Positions 24,342 to 33,503 are shown, counted from the stretch's first letter. The stretch: 47,950 nucleotides of DNA from Oscillospiraceae bacterium (GCA_015064785.1 SVRM01000016.1:1-47950), one strand, 5' to 3'. Numbers and translations: made by a program. The notes: generated by a model from the letters alone, not told the origin.

Positions 24342-26561
24342 TTACCGTTCGTACAGCCTCAGAAGCTTTTGATACAGCGGAGCCGCCGTCAGATCAATCT
24401 TCCTGCCGGGTGCCGCCGTCAGCGTACAGCGGAAGCCCTCATCATTCGGACCTTCGCACAGGATAAGACCGGTCTGCGCAAACATATCGCAGATCAGCCG
24501 CGCACGGCACATTCCGACTCCGGTGTGAAATGCCATTCTGCGCCAAGTCAGCACCGTCGATGCACTGCCGCCCTCCGTTTGCTCACGCAAATACAGCCAG
24601 ACAGCGCGGCAGTCCTCTCTGCCCGGAATCATCTGGGAACAGGAAAAACACCCTTCCGGCAGAACCGCTGTTCCACCGAGAATCTGTGCATAGACCAGAT
24701 TCTGCCGCACCTCATGCGTATCCGCGCCGCACGCCGGATGCAGGTCAGAGACAAGCATCTGCGCACTGCGTTCTCCGCGAAACTCATTGATTTCCATGGT
24801 ATAAACGAGGTCGACAATATCTCCGGCACGGTATGCAAAGTCCTCCGTGCGGCAGCCGAACACCATAGCGGCACGTGTGACCGCATCGTTTTCGGGATCG
24901 GAGATCAAAAGCTTTGTATGCTTACCTCCTGACAGCATTGTCACTGATTCGATTTTTGCACCGCGCAGACAGAACAGCGGCTGGGGATTGGCTGACCCAT
25001 ACGGCTCCAGTGCAAAAATTTCCTCCGCTGTCCGCAGATTGATATCGGAAAATTTCGTCTCGCAGTCCACACGCAGACACGGTGCGGGAACACCGTCTGC
25101 AAATGCTGCTGCCGCCGAGGCTTCCATGAATGCGCGGAACGCAGGAAGATGTTCGCGTGTCACCGTCACGCCTGCCGCCATCGCATGTCCGCCGAAGCGA
25201 ACCAAAAGATCCTGACAGGCAACAAGTGCATCGATCATGCAGAAGCCGTCAATGGAGCGCCCGGAGCCTTTGCCCTCATCGGAAGGAAGGGCCACCCCGT
25301 CTGGATTGTCCTCCGAGGAATACGAAAACAGAATACAGGGCAGATGGTATTTTTCTGTCACGCGGGACGCAACGATGCCGATAACACCGTGATGCCAGCC
25401 CTCTCCCGCCAGCACAAGGATATGCTCTTTTGACAGATCATGTTCATTTTCGACCTGCGCAAATGCTTCTGCCGCAATTCTGTTCTCTGTTTCCTGCCGT
25501 TCACGGTTCGCATCACACAGTTCGTTTGCAAGGCGGTTAGCATATTCCGGCGAATCGGTCAGAAACAGCTCCACGGCGCGTGCGGCATTGGAAATGCGTC
25601 CGATGGCATTGATGCGCGGCGCGATGGTAAAGCTGACAAAGGAAGAGGTGATCTTCCTTTTTTTCGCATATCTGGGTCGTTCGGGTGCGCTCTGCCCGGT
25701 CTGGGAATCGGCAGATGGCGTACTGCTCTGGCTTGATGCGGCATCCATCAGAGCGAGAATGCCCGGTTTTTTCGTCTGCTGAAGCAAAGCCAGACCAAGG
25801 TTGACAATCAGACGGTTTTCATCACGCAGAGGCATGACATCGGCGATGGTTCCGATGGCAGTATACTCTGCATATTCCATGCATAGTCTGCGAGTTGCTT
25901 CTTTTTTCTGTGACGCCTCCGTCATGTCCGCGCACGCAAGTGCGCAGATGAGCTTGAACGCAACACCAACGCCGGCAAGCTCTTTGAACGGATAACCGTC
26001 GTCTGCACGATGCGGGTTGACTACTGCCGCGGCATCGGGCAAGGTCGGACGGCAGGTATGGTGATCGGTGATGACAACATCCATGCCGCATTCATTTGCC
26101 AATGCAACCTCGTCAATGGCCGTCACGCCGGTATCTACCGTTACAATCAGACGTGTACCGTCAGCAGCGAGCTTATGGACGGCATCACAGTTCAGTCCGT
26201 AGCCCTCATCAAACCGTCCGGGAATATAGTAGTGAACATCTGCACCAATCGATGCAAGATACAAATATAAAATTGAAGTTGCTGTCACGCCATCTGCGTC
26301 ATAGTCTCCGTAAACCGTAATCCGTTCCCGTCCATCGACGGCAGCACGGATACGCGCCACAGCACGGTCCATATCGCGCAGAAGGAACGGATCGTGGAAC
26401 ACACCGGTCTCCTTGCGCAGAAACCGTCCGGCACCAATCGGTTCGCAGAAACCGCGGTTATACAGAAGCCGCGCGACAATCGGCGAAATCTCCAGTGCAT
26501 CACACAGCTGTGCGATGACAGATTCCTGTTGTTGTTCAATTTTCCATACTTTGGAATTCAT
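24342..26561 (-). CDS. recJ: single-stranded-DNA-specific exonuclease RecJ
   Basis: A 5'-3' single-strand exonuclease used in recombination and repair. The 739-residue protein shows the DHH motifs VYGDYDADGVTATS, LIVTVDTGV and VITDHHTC, the DHHA1 part GWHHGVIGIVASR with VRFGGHAMAAG, and an OB-like domain ending in the long Firmicutes-type C-terminus. An odd insert of about 30 Ser/Gln/Pro/Lys-rich residues (about 271-302) precedes SFTIAPRINAIGR. The ATG at 26561 lies inside the end of rseC (26-nt overlap). GGACC is the only ribosome-like site, at wide spacing. Confidence 0.93.
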   Translation of the reverse strand: MNSKVWKIEQQQESVIAQLCDALEISPIVARLLYNRGFCEPIGAGRFLRKETGVFHDPFLLRDMDRAVARIRAAVDGRERITVYGDYDADGVTATSILYLYLASIGADVHYYIPGRFDEGYGLNCDAVHKLAADGTRLIVTVDTGVTAIDEVALANECGMDVVITDHHTCRPTLPDAAAVVNPHRADDGYPFKELAGVGVAFKLICALACADMTEASQKKEATRRLCMEYAEYTAIGTIADVMPLRDENRLIVNLGLALLQQTKKPGILALMDAASSQSSTPSADSQTGQSAPERPRYAKKRKITSSFVSFTIAPRINAIGRISNAARAVELFLTDSPEYANRLANELCDANRERQETENRIAAEAFAQVENEHDLSKEHILVLAGEGWHHGVIGIVASRVTEKYHLPCILFSYSSEDNPDGVALPSDEGKGSGRSIDGFCMIDALVACQDLLVRFGGHAMAAGVTVTREHLPAFRAFMEASAAAAFADGVPAPCLRVDCETKFSDINLRTAEEIFALEPYGSANPQPLFCLRGAKIESVTMLSGGKHTKLLISDPENDAVTRAAMVFGCRTEDFAYRAGDIVDLVYTMEINEFRGERSAQMLVSDLHPACGADTHEVRQNLVYAQILGGTAVLPEGCFSCSQMIPGREDCRAVWLYLREQTEGGSASTVLTWRRMAFHTGVGMCRARLICDMFAQTGLILCEGPNDEGFRCTLTAAPGRKIDLTAAPLYQKLLRLYER

Positions 26562-27042
26562 TTGGGATACCGGGTCCTTTCGTCAGACGTTTGATGATGG
26601 TATACACAGTCTTTTCCTTCGCCCGACGGTCAAAAATGAACTTGACTGCGGCAAATGCGCCGACAAATCCGAGAACCGCACCGAGGTACATCCCCCATTG
26701 TGCGGGAATTGCGAGTGCAAAAATACAGCCAAAGAAAAATGCCATGCCGATCGGAAGCAGAAAAACCGCCGCCGCATAACCGAGAATCAGTTCCGTTGAC
26801 GATTCTATGACAACACGTTCACCGACCATCGCTCCGATCTCGTTGACCGCAGACACGGTCATCTCGGTTTCCACCGGAAACATCGAGCATTCATGACAAT
26901 GGGATGTATCGGTCAGGGGATCGGCGTGCGTTTCATCCATGCCGGGATTGGCACGGTGACAACCGGAACACGCAGAGATTCGCTTGACCTCAACCACTGC
27001 CTTTTGCTGTATGATATCTGTTACAATGCCAATCTGGCGCAT
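26536..27042 (-). CDS. RseC/MucC-type SoxR-reducing system protein
   Basis: A 168-residue membrane protein. The N-terminal part is a Cys-rich beta domain (ACSGCHRANP and HCHECSM), followed by VSAVNEIGAMVGERVVIES and two membrane segments (about residues 84-105 and 110-131), the organisation of the RseC/MucC family, which is linked to Rnf electron transport and SoxR reduction in other bacteria. GAGGAT precedes the ATG. No rnf genes are visible here. Its 3' end overlaps recJ. Confidence 0.8.
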   Translation of the reverse strand: MRQIGIVTDIIQQKAVVEVKRISACSGCHRANPGMDETHADPLTDTSHCHECSMFPVETEMTVSAVNEIGAMVGERVVIESSTELILGYAAAVFLLPIGMAFFFGCIFALAIPAQWGMYLGAVLGFVGAFAAVKFIFDRRAKEKTVYTIIKRLTKGPGIPNEFQSMEN

Positions 27043-27112
27043 ACTGATTGATCCTCATTCTGCTGTACATCCGGGTACAGCGAAATTGTATTTTTCAAAG
27101 GGATATCTCCAT

Positions 27113-28801
27113 TCAATGCCGGTACTTGGAAAGCAGTGCAATCGCAGCATTGACACCGTCAACCGCCGCACTGGTAATGCCACCCGCATAACCAGCACCC
27201 TCTCCGATCGGATAAATGTTTTCACAGCCGAGTGCTGTGAAATCCTCACCGCGCGGAATGCGTACCGGAGCAGAGGTTCTTGTCTCCACACCGGTCAGAA
27301 GCGCGGTATCAGAGGAAAAACCGGGATACTGACGGTCAAAACGGCGGATACCGTCAGCAAGAAGGGAGGTGACAAATTCCGGCAGAACCGTGTGCAAATC
27401 GCACATGCGGACACCGCCATTCATGTAAGACGGCAATACATCCGTCGGATACGTTCCATGCCGTCCGGCGAGAAAATCACCGACGGTCTGGCACGGCGCG
27501 CTGTAATCACCGCCGCCAGCCGCAAATGCCTTCTGTTCCAGCGCGCGCTGATACGCAATGGCCTGCATCGGATGATTGCCGTAATCCGCAGTACGGACGG
27601 AAACCGCCAGTGCCGCATTTGCATTCCTGCCGTCACGGGCAAATCGGCTCATGCCGTTGACAACCACGCCGCCGCCTTCGCTTGCTGCCGCCATTACCTC
27701 GCCGCCCGGACACATGCAAAACGAATACACGCCGCGCGGGTCAGGATCATCGGCTGTCGGTTTCGGGCGGTGTGACACGGTGTATTCTGCGGGCGGCAGG
27801 AGAATTCCTCCTCCCACAGCACCGCACGCAAGTGTATCGCGCGCGGCAGATCCGTAAGCTGCCTCATTGAGTGCCGATTGCAGATGTTCAATGCGGACAC
27901 CGATGGAAAACGGCTTTGGCTGAAGTAAAATTCCGCGTTCATACAGCATCCGGTACGTATCGCGTGCGCTGTGACCGAGTGCCAGGACAAGCGCACCGCA
28001 CGGAATCTCCCCGTCCTGTGTACGGATGGCACGGGCATGAGTACCGCCGACGGTTTCACTTGAAACAATCTGCTGCATCGTGGTACGGAAGCGGAATTCA
28101 CAGCCGCGTGCGCGCAGATCGTCACGGATATTGCCGACCACACGGAGCAGGATATCCGTTCCGATGTGCGGCTTGGCTTTTGTCAGGATTTCGTTCGGTG
28201 CGCCGTATGCGGCGAGCTTTTCCAGAACCCATGTGCATTTCGGATCACCGATGCGCGTCACGAGCTTGCCGTCGGAAAAGGTTCCGGCACCGCCCGCACC
28301 GAACTGAATATTGGAATCGGTATCGAGCATCCGGGTCCGGTAAAAGCGTTCCACTGCCGCCGCGCGGTCATCCACATCATCGCCGCGCTCGACAATGATC
28401 GGTGCAAATCCCGCCTCACACAAAAGCAGTGCGCAGAACATGCCTGCCGGTCCGAAGCCGACAATCACCGGTCTGCTATCCATCGGCGTACTGCCCTGCG
28501 GCAATGAAAACATTTCCTGCTCAAAAACACCGATGGCACGGTCGCGTGCGCAAATCGCCGCGGCATCCTGGCCGGCCAGCTCCACTGTCAGTAAAACGGT
28601 ACAGACGCGCAGAATATCCGGCTTTTTCCGCGCGTCGATGGAAGTTTTATACAACACCGCATCCAGAATCCCGGCAGATCTGCCGCGTCCGAGCGCATGT
28701 GTAAACTGTTTCTTTGCTTTTTCTATGGCTTCTCCCGGATGCGCGGTATACGGAATGCGGATATCACGCACCAGAAACTGCCGTATGTTTGTATGTTTCA
28801 T
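27113..28801 (-). CDS. FAD-dependent oxidoreductase-like protein (COG2509 type)
   Basis: The protein of 562 residues has a ferredoxin-like N-terminal domain of about 100 residues, then a dinucleotide fold VIVGFGPAGMFCALLL, the family pattern GAGGAGTFSDGKLVTR, LALGHSARDTY, CMCPGGEVMAAASEGGG and a C-terminal IGEGAGYAGGITSAAVDG. The family is widespread in anaerobes but its reaction is not established. Start choice is unsure: ATG 28801 fits the family N-terminus, ATG 28828 would add 9 residues; neither has a strong ribosome site. It follows cdaR in the place where glmM is often found. Confidence 0.8.
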   Translation of the reverse strand: MKHTNIRQFLVRDIRIPYTAHPGEAIEKAKKQFTHALGRGRSAGILDAVLYKTSIDARKKPDILRVCTVLLTVELAGQDAAAICARDRAIGVFEQEMFSLPQGSTPMDSRPVIVGFGPAGMFCALLLCEAGFAPIIVERGDDVDDRAAAVERFYRTRMLDTDSNIQFGAGGAGTFSDGKLVTRIGDPKCTWVLEKLAAYGAPNEILTKAKPHIGTDILLRVVGNIRDDLRARGCEFRFRTTMQQIVSSETVGGTHARAIRTQDGEIPCGALVLALGHSARDTYRMLYERGILLQPKPFSIGVRIEHLQSALNEAAYGSAARDTLACGAVGGGILLPPAEYTVSHRPKPTADDPDPRGVYSFCMCPGGEVMAAASEGGGVVVNGMSRFARDGRNANAALAVSVRTADYGNHPMQAIAYQRALEQKAFAAGGGDYSAPCQTVGDFLAGRHGTYPTDVLPSYMNGGVRMCDLHTVLPEFVTSLLADGIRRFDRQYPGFSSDTALLTGVETRTSAPVRIPRGEDFTALGCENIYPIGEGAGYAGGITSAAVDGVNAAIALLSKYRH

Positions 28802-28840
28802 AAAATCCAAGTTTTCTGATCGTTGCATCGGCTGTCCCGG

Positions 28841-30151
28841 TTACGATTCCGCATCACTGATACGGAGCTGAACGGAATAATCACCGACAGGATACAGACG
28901 TGAGGAATTTCCGCCCCGTGCTGTCACAACTGCCGATACATACTGGTCGCCGTTGGTCACAGCAGGTGCGGCGTCAATCACGATATCGAAGCTCTTTTCG
29001 TTGACCTGTGCCGTAGACAGCGCACGGATATTAACGGTAATCGATTTGTCAAGAATTTCGACGGTTTTGCCTTCAGGAATATTGATGACCTGCGCGTCGT
29101 TCAGCGGAATATGGAGCTTGCTGAGTCTGGCATTGGTGAAGTGAATGTTGATGGACACCATATCAGAGGCATTCGGGTCCGCCAGTTCCACGCCTTCCGG
29201 CAGCTTCAGCTGGAGGGAATGTACACCATCCTCGGTAATCTGTGTTTCATCGATGGTTGCAACCGTATGGGCATTCAGCGTATCCAGAACCTCAACGGTG
29301 CCTCTGACAGTAACGGTTTTCGGCAAAATTGTGACTTCTGTGCCGTTTTCCGCAAAGTAGCCGTGCTTATAGGCAACTTCCAGATCGATGGTCTTCGTTG
29401 TATAAACATGATACCGGGCAGACGACTCTGTTTCTGACATCGTCAGATATTTGGTATTGATTTCGTTGCCGTTTTCATCAACCAGTGTCAGCGGACCGGT
29501 GCTGGTAAACGAACGGGTGATGGAGCCGGGGAATGAAACCGACAGCCGGGCATGATCGATCTTATTCAGCTCCGATTCGGGACCGGACACCTGAATGGTC
29601 TCCACCGTCAACGTCGGTGAGGAAAGGTTGACGGTATACCCGGAAACAAGGCTGTACTGGTTCAGCTGTGCCTGAACCGGAACCGTCACGCTGGAGCGTT
29701 TGTCCATATACACCGTGATTTCCTTTGGATAATAATCCTCAATCACCGTACCCTCCGGTGCCTGTACCACCACGGTATATGTTCCCTTACCGGTTGTCAT
29801 GACATCACTGACATCGACGTACGCTTCAATGTCTCTGTCGCGCAGACCGTTGAGCAGCGTTTTGCGTCCCTTGAGCTTGACCTCGACAATATTACCTGTA
29901 CCCGAAATCGGAGTCAGCGGCGCTTCGACCGACAGATCGCGGTCATTGACCACCACAACGCTGACAGATGAAAATGTTTCCACAGCGGTCGGCGAGTCGA
30001 TACTCATGACATAAAACCAGATACAGATGGCAGCAATGACACACAGCACCATAGCGATGCCGTTTTCCCGTCGGTTGTTTTTCCGGTCTTTCTTACCGAA
30101 TACGATTTCTTCCAAACCGTTTTGTGTTTCATCGAAATTGGAATTCTGCAT
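28841..30151 (-). CDS. cdaR: YbbR-domain regulator of diadenylate cyclase
   Basis: CdaR is membrane-bound and modulates CdaA. The 436-residue protein has one membrane segment near the N-terminus (GIAMVLCVIAAICIWFYVM), preceded by a basic NNRRE stretch, and an outer part of repeated YbbR domains recognisable by VKLKGRKTLLNGL, VQVSGPESELNKI-like and VTVRGTVEVLDTL repeats, probably four. ATG 30151 is preferred because GGAAAGG then has a 9-nt spacing; ATG 30160 is also possible. It lies 33 nt after cdaA. Confidence 0.88.
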   Translation of the reverse strand: MQNSNFDETQNGLEEIVFGKKDRKNNRRENGIAMVLCVIAAICIWFYVMSIDSPTAVETFSSVSVVVVNDRDLSVEAPLTPISGTGNIVEVKLKGRKTLLNGLRDRDIEAYVDVSDVMTTGKGTYTVVVQAPEGTVIEDYYPKEITVYMDKRSSVTVPVQAQLNQYSLVSGYTVNLSSPTLTVETIQVSGPESELNKIDHARLSVSFPGSITRSFTSTGPLTLVDENGNEINTKYLTMSETESSARYHVYTTKTIDLEVAYKHGYFAENGTEVTILPKTVTVRGTVEVLDTLNAHTVATIDETQITEDGVHSLQLKLPEGVELADPNASDMVSINIHFTNARLSKLHIPLNDAQVINIPEGKTVEILDKSITVNIRALSTAQVNEKSFDIVIDAAPAVTNGDQYVSAVVTARGGNSSRLYPVGDYSVQLRISDAES

Positions 30152-30184
30152 GTAGTTCATCCTTTCCGGGCAATTTTCGGCGCA

Positions 30185-31033
30185 TTACTTTTTGCTGCCT
30201 TTGCGGTTTTTGATCTTCTTGTAAATGTTGTCGGACAACAGCAGTCCTTCCAGCTCTGCCGCCAGTGTATCGGCATCATAGCCGCGCTTGAGCTTTCCGT
30301 CCACGGCAACCGAAATGGTTCCGGTTTCCTCGGAGACGATGATAACGACCGCGTCGGAGTTTTCGCTCATACCGATACCAGCACGATGACGGGTACCAAG
30401 GTCCTTGATGATGCTGTCATTCAGAGACAGCGGCAAAAAGCAGCCTGCGGAATGTACTTTATTGCCGGAGATAATTGTTGCACCGTCATGCATGGGCGCC
30501 TTGTTGAAGAAGATATTCTTGAGCAGGAATGAGGACACATCCGCATTGAGGACAGTACCGGTCTTGACAATATCACCGAGCTTGGTGGTTCGCTCAAACA
30601 CCAGCAGCGCACCGGTTTTTTCCGCCGCCAGATCCTGCATGGTTTCGCTGACCTCACGGATGACAGCAAGCGTTTCCGTTGTGTCCTTCTGGTCGCCGAT
30701 GCCCTTGATGGACTTGATCGGTTCACCGCCGATCTTTTCCAGCGCCGAGCGGATTTCCGGCTGGAACAGGACAATCACCACAAGGATTCCGACCTGGAAA
30801 ACGTTTTGCAGGAAATAGCGCGTGACATACATTTCCAGAATTTCGCTGATGACCATAATCAGAAACAGCAGTGCAACACCGAGCGCGAGCTTGCCCGCAC
30901 GCCGTTCACGGATAAACCGGAACGCAAAAAACAGCATGACAGACACAAGCCCGATATCGAGGATATCGATAAAGCGGATATCCAGCATCTGCTGCCAAAC
31001 AAATGTCATATTTTCCTTCAGCCAGTTACTCAT
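30185..31033 (-). CDS. cdaA: diadenylate cyclase
   Basis: Makes cyclic di-AMP from two ATP at the membrane. The 282-residue protein has three hydrophobic segments in the first 90 residues, then the DisA_N catalytic domain with APMHDGATIISG (DGA motif) and LGTRHRAGIGMSE (RHR motif), both intact. Length and order match CdaA/DacA of Firmicutes. GAAGGTC precedes the ATG. It is the first gene of the long minus-strand operon, with a consensus promoter and an attenuator-like hairpin in its leader of about 128 nt. Confidence 0.95.
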   Translation of the reverse strand: MSNWLKENMTFVWQQMLDIRFIDILDIGLVSVMLFFAFRFIRERRAGKLALGVALLFLIMVISEILEMYVTRYFLQNVFQVGILVVIVLFQPEIRSALEKIGGEPIKSIKGIGDQKDTTETLAVIREVSETMQDLAAEKTGALLVFERTTKLGDIVKTGTVLNADVSSFLLKNIFFNKAPMHDGATIISGNKVHSAGCFLPLSLNDSIIKDLGTRHRAGIGMSENSDAVVIIVSEETGTISVAVDGKLKRGYDADTLAAELEGLLLSDNIYKKIKNRKGSKK

Positions 31034-31094
31034 TGCCGTGACCTTCGCGTATCAGCCATCTGATCGCGGTTTCCTTTCTTTTCGGGGACTGTAT

Positions 31095-31125
31095 CAAAAA
31101 CACTGCGGCAGAAACACCGCTGTGT
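31095..31125 (-). promoter_or_regulatory. attenuator-like hairpin in the cdaA leader
   Basis: On the minus strand ACACAGCGG pairs with CCGCAGTGT (one central mismatch) around an 8-nt loop, followed by TTTTTGAT. It lies between the promoter and the start codon, about 35-65 nt into the transcript. No leader peptide or known riboswitch motif was recognised. Confidence 0.5.
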
Positions 31126-31167
31126 GAAAATGTGCCGCTCTCGGGCGAATCTGTACTTTATTATAAT

Positions 31168-31196
31168 ATTGTATCACAATTCCGTGATTTTTTCAA
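31168..31196 (-). promoter_or_regulatory. sigma-A promoter of the cdaA operon
   Basis: On the minus strand TTGAAA (31196-31191), a 17-nt spacer and TACAAT (31173-31168). It should drive the long run from cdaA toward mtaD. Confidence 0.8.
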
Positions 31197-31258
31197 ATCC
31201 TTTTGCGCGAATTCCGCTATTTTTTTTGTATAAAATCGTAAATCTTCTGTGAACAGAA

Positions 31259-31287
31259 TTGAGAATTCGGAAATTTTATGGTATACT
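31259..31287 (+). promoter_or_regulatory. sigma-A promoter of ispF
   Basis: TTGAGA (31259-31264), a 17-nt spacer and TATACT (31282-31287), preceded by TATGG. It is back to back with the cdaA promoter, about 60 bp apart. Confidence 0.75.
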
Positions 31288-31328
31288 GAGAAAAAACAGG
31301 CATATCACATGCAGAATCGAGGTACCAA

Positions 31329-31811
31329 ATGCTGAAATTCAGAATCGGACACGGCTACGATGTCCACAGACTGGTCACAGACCGCAAGCTCATTTTAGGC
31401 GGTGTTGATATTCCATACGAGCGCGGACTGCTCGGTCATTCCGATGCGGACGTTCTGACCCATGCAGTCATGGATGCGCTGCTCGGTGCGGCAGCACTCG
31501 GTGACATCGGAAAACATTTTCCGGACACAGATGCCCAATACAGCGGTGCCGACAGTCTCATCCTCGCCGCACATGTCTGCTCTCTGCTGGAAGAACACGG
31601 ATACCGCGTCAACAACATCGACGCAACCGTTATCGCGCAGCGTCCGAAGCTCGCTCCATACATCGAGGACATGCGGGACAATCTGGCGCGTGTATTTGGC
31701 ATTGACGCAGACGCGGTCAATGTCAAAGCCACGACAGAAGAAAAGCTCGGGTTTACCGGCAGCGGGGACGGAATTGCAGCTCACGCAGTTGCCTCCATCA
31801 TCTCTGATTGA
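31329..31811 (+). CDS. ispF: 2-C-methyl-D-erythritol 2,4-cyclodiphosphate synthase
   Basis: Fifth enzyme of the non-mevalonate isoprenoid pathway, forming the cyclodiphosphate with loss of CMP. The 160-residue protein has every family motif: [11 protein letters not shown] (zinc ligands Asp and His), [32 protein letters not shown] and [23 protein letters not shown] precedes the ATG by 7 nt. It has its own promoter. The partner gene ispD lies about 5.2 kb downstream rather than adjacent or fused. Confidence 0.95.
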   Translation: MLKFRIGHGYDVHRLVTDRKLILGGVDIPYERGLLGHSDADVLTHAVMDALLGAAALGDIGKHFPDTDAQYSGADSLILAAHVCSLLEEHGYRVNNIDATVIAQRPKLAPYIEDMRDNLARVFGIDADAVNVKATTEEKLGFTGSGDGIAAHAVASIISD

Positions 31812-31860
31812 TTTTCGGAGCATTTTACCACAATATTTTGTGTCTTTTATCAAAATTTGC

Positions 31861-31889
31861 TTGACAGATTCATAATCTTGTGGTATTAT
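31861..31889 (+). promoter_or_regulatory. sigma-A promoter of the coaX-like/ECF unit
   Basis: TTGACA (31861-31866), a 17-nt spacer and TATTAT (31884-31889). It lies 50 nt after ispF and 53 nt before the next start codon. Confidence 0.8.
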
Positions 31890-31941
31890 TAATTTGTTAG
31901 ATATCAAATCTGAAGCTGAAAATCAAAAGGAGGGACGTTCC

Positions 31942-32739
31942 ATGCTGCTTGCCATACACATCGGAAACCGTGCGATTTCCTTTGCCGTATACGAGACAGA
32001 CAGCCCGTCCCGTCCCACCGCGGAGCGACTGCGTTTCTGTGCGGAGATTTCCACCAAACCGATCCGCTCCTCCGATGAATACGCCGTACTGTTGGGTCAA
32101 ATCTTTTCCCTGCGCGGCTGCCTGCCCGAGACAATCACGGATGTGATCCTGTCATCGGTTGTTCCGTCCCTGACCGAGGTCATCAACGCCGCCGCGGCAC
32201 AGTTCATTCCTGTCCGCCCGCTCGTGGTTTCCGCCGGCATCCGCACAGGACTGCGGATCAAAATCGACAACCCGTCCCAGCTCGGTGCCGATCTCTGTGC
32301 ACTGGCAGTCGGTGCATCCGCGCACTGCACAGGTCCTGCTGTCATTGCCTCGTTCGATTCCGCGACTGTACTGACCGTGCTGTCTGCCCCCAGTGAGCTT
32401 ACCGGTGTTGTCATCATGCCGGGACTGCAGTCCGCCGCACAGGCACTTGACCGCGACACTGCCCTTCTGACGGACATTCCGCTGGAGATACCGCACCGTG
32501 TCATCGGCAAGAATACCGCCGATGCGATGAAATCCGGGCTGATGTTCGGCTGTGCCGCGCAGATCGACGGTATGGTATCCAGAATCGCCGCAGAGTTAAA
32601 ATGCGATGTGTCCGATCTGACCCTGCTTTCCTGCGGACGGTACGCGGGACGCATTACCCCCTACTGCACATCGGCTTTCACAGAAATGCCGCATCTGCTC
32701 TTTGAAGGGCTTCTCACCATCCACGAAAAGAATCGCTGA
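31942..32739 (+). CDS. CoaX-like (type III pantothenate kinase-related) protein, divergent active site
   Basis: The 265-residue protein aligns along its whole length with type III pantothenate kinases of the ASKHA fold: IRTGLRIKIDNPSQLGAD, then GVVIMPGLQSAAQAL and HRVIGKNTADAMKSGLMFG are conserved. But the phosphate loop DxGNT reads HIGNR (His at residue 6, codon 31957-31959), GADR reads GADL, and DFGTATT reads SFDSATV. Kinase activity is therefore doubtful. AAAAGGAGGG precedes ATG 31942. It is followed by an ECF S component gene, suggesting a role in pantothenate or related uptake or sensing (inference). Confidence 0.8.
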   Translation: MLLAIHIGNRAISFAVYETDSPSRPTAERLRFCAEISTKPIRSSDEYAVLLGQIFSLRGCLPETITDVILSSVVPSLTEVINAAAAQFIPVRPLVVSAGIRTGLRIKIDNPSQLGADLCALAVGASAHCTGPAVIASFDSATVLTVLSAPSELTGVVIMPGLQSAAQALDRDTALLTDIPLEIPHRVIGKNTADAMKSGLMFGCAAQIDGMVSRIAAELKCDVSDLTLLSCGRYAGRITPYCTSAFTEMPHLLFEGLLTIHEKNR

Positions 32740-32846
32740 CCCTAAAACCCGATCAAACTGCGGTCAAAACCGTGTTTGAAATACATCAAAGTACCGCACT
32801 GTATCCGCCCATGTCGGCAGAACGGCAGCGGCCAAAGGAGTTTCCC

Positions 32847-33482
32847 ATGCCAAGAACACGCAACCCCAAAATCCGTCAGATGGTACAGCTTTCCATACTG
32901 ACCGCACTCATCCTCGTGCTTGCATTTACGCCGATCGGCTATCTGCGGCTCGGTCCGTTCTCCATCACGTTTATGCCCGTTCCCGTTGTCATCGGAGCCA
33001 TTCTGCTCGGTCCCGGCGGCGGTGCATTTCTCGGATTGGTTTTTGGTCTGACCTCGTTCGCACAGTGCTTCGGCATTGACCCGATGGGTACGACCTTAAT
33101 GACCATCAACATTTTCTTCACCTTTGTCATGACCGTTGTCACCCGCACACTCATGGGCTATCTGGTCGGACTCGTTTTCCGCGGAATGCAGGCACTGCTT
33201 GCAAAGCTGCCGAAATCCGATAAAACCAAGCCCGTCGCGTATGCAATTGCCAGTGCCGCCGGTCCTCTGTTCAACACGATTCTGTTCATGTCCGCCATGT
33301 ATCTTTTCTTTGGGAAAGAACAGGTTGTCCTCGATGCGTTTGCACTGACGGGTGCCGTTCCGTTCTTCGTCTTTGTCTTCGGTCTGGTCTTCGCCAACGC
33401 ACTGGTCGAACTGCTTGTCACACTGCTGATCGGTACCGCAGTTTGTGTTGCACTGGATCATGCAAAGGTTCTGCACAAATAA
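32847..33482 (+). CDS. ECF transporter S component, possibly for pantothenate
   Basis: A membrane protein of 211 residues with five or six hydrophobic segments. The early stretch YLRLGPFSITFMPVPVVIGA and LLGPGGGAFLGLVFGLTSF is typical of S components of energy-coupling factor transporters, which bind one vitamin and share an energising module encoded elsewhere. ATG 32847 follows AAAGGAG; an upstream in-frame ATG has no ribosome site. It comes 107 nt after the CoaX-like gene and ends at a strong terminator. Pantothenate as substrate is suggested by that neighbour only. Confidence 0.8.
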   Translation: MPRTRNPKIRQMVQLSILTALILVLAFTPIGYLRLGPFSITFMPVPVVIGAILLGPGGGAFLGLVFGLTSFAQCFGIDPMGTTLMTINIFFTFVMTVVTRTLMGYLVGLVFRGMQALLAKLPKSDKTKPVAYAIASAAGPLFNTILFMSAMYLFFGKEQVVLDAFALTGAVPFFVFVFGLVFANALVELLVTLLIGTAVCVALDHAKVLHK

Positions 33483-33503
33483 TTCTCTGCCCAAAAAACA
33501 TAC

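Noticed and set aside
31034..31167. Known riboswitch (for example c-di-AMP type) in the cdaA leader
   Set aside because: The leader is too short and lacks any conserved riboswitch core that I can recognise; only the attenuator-like hairpin remains.
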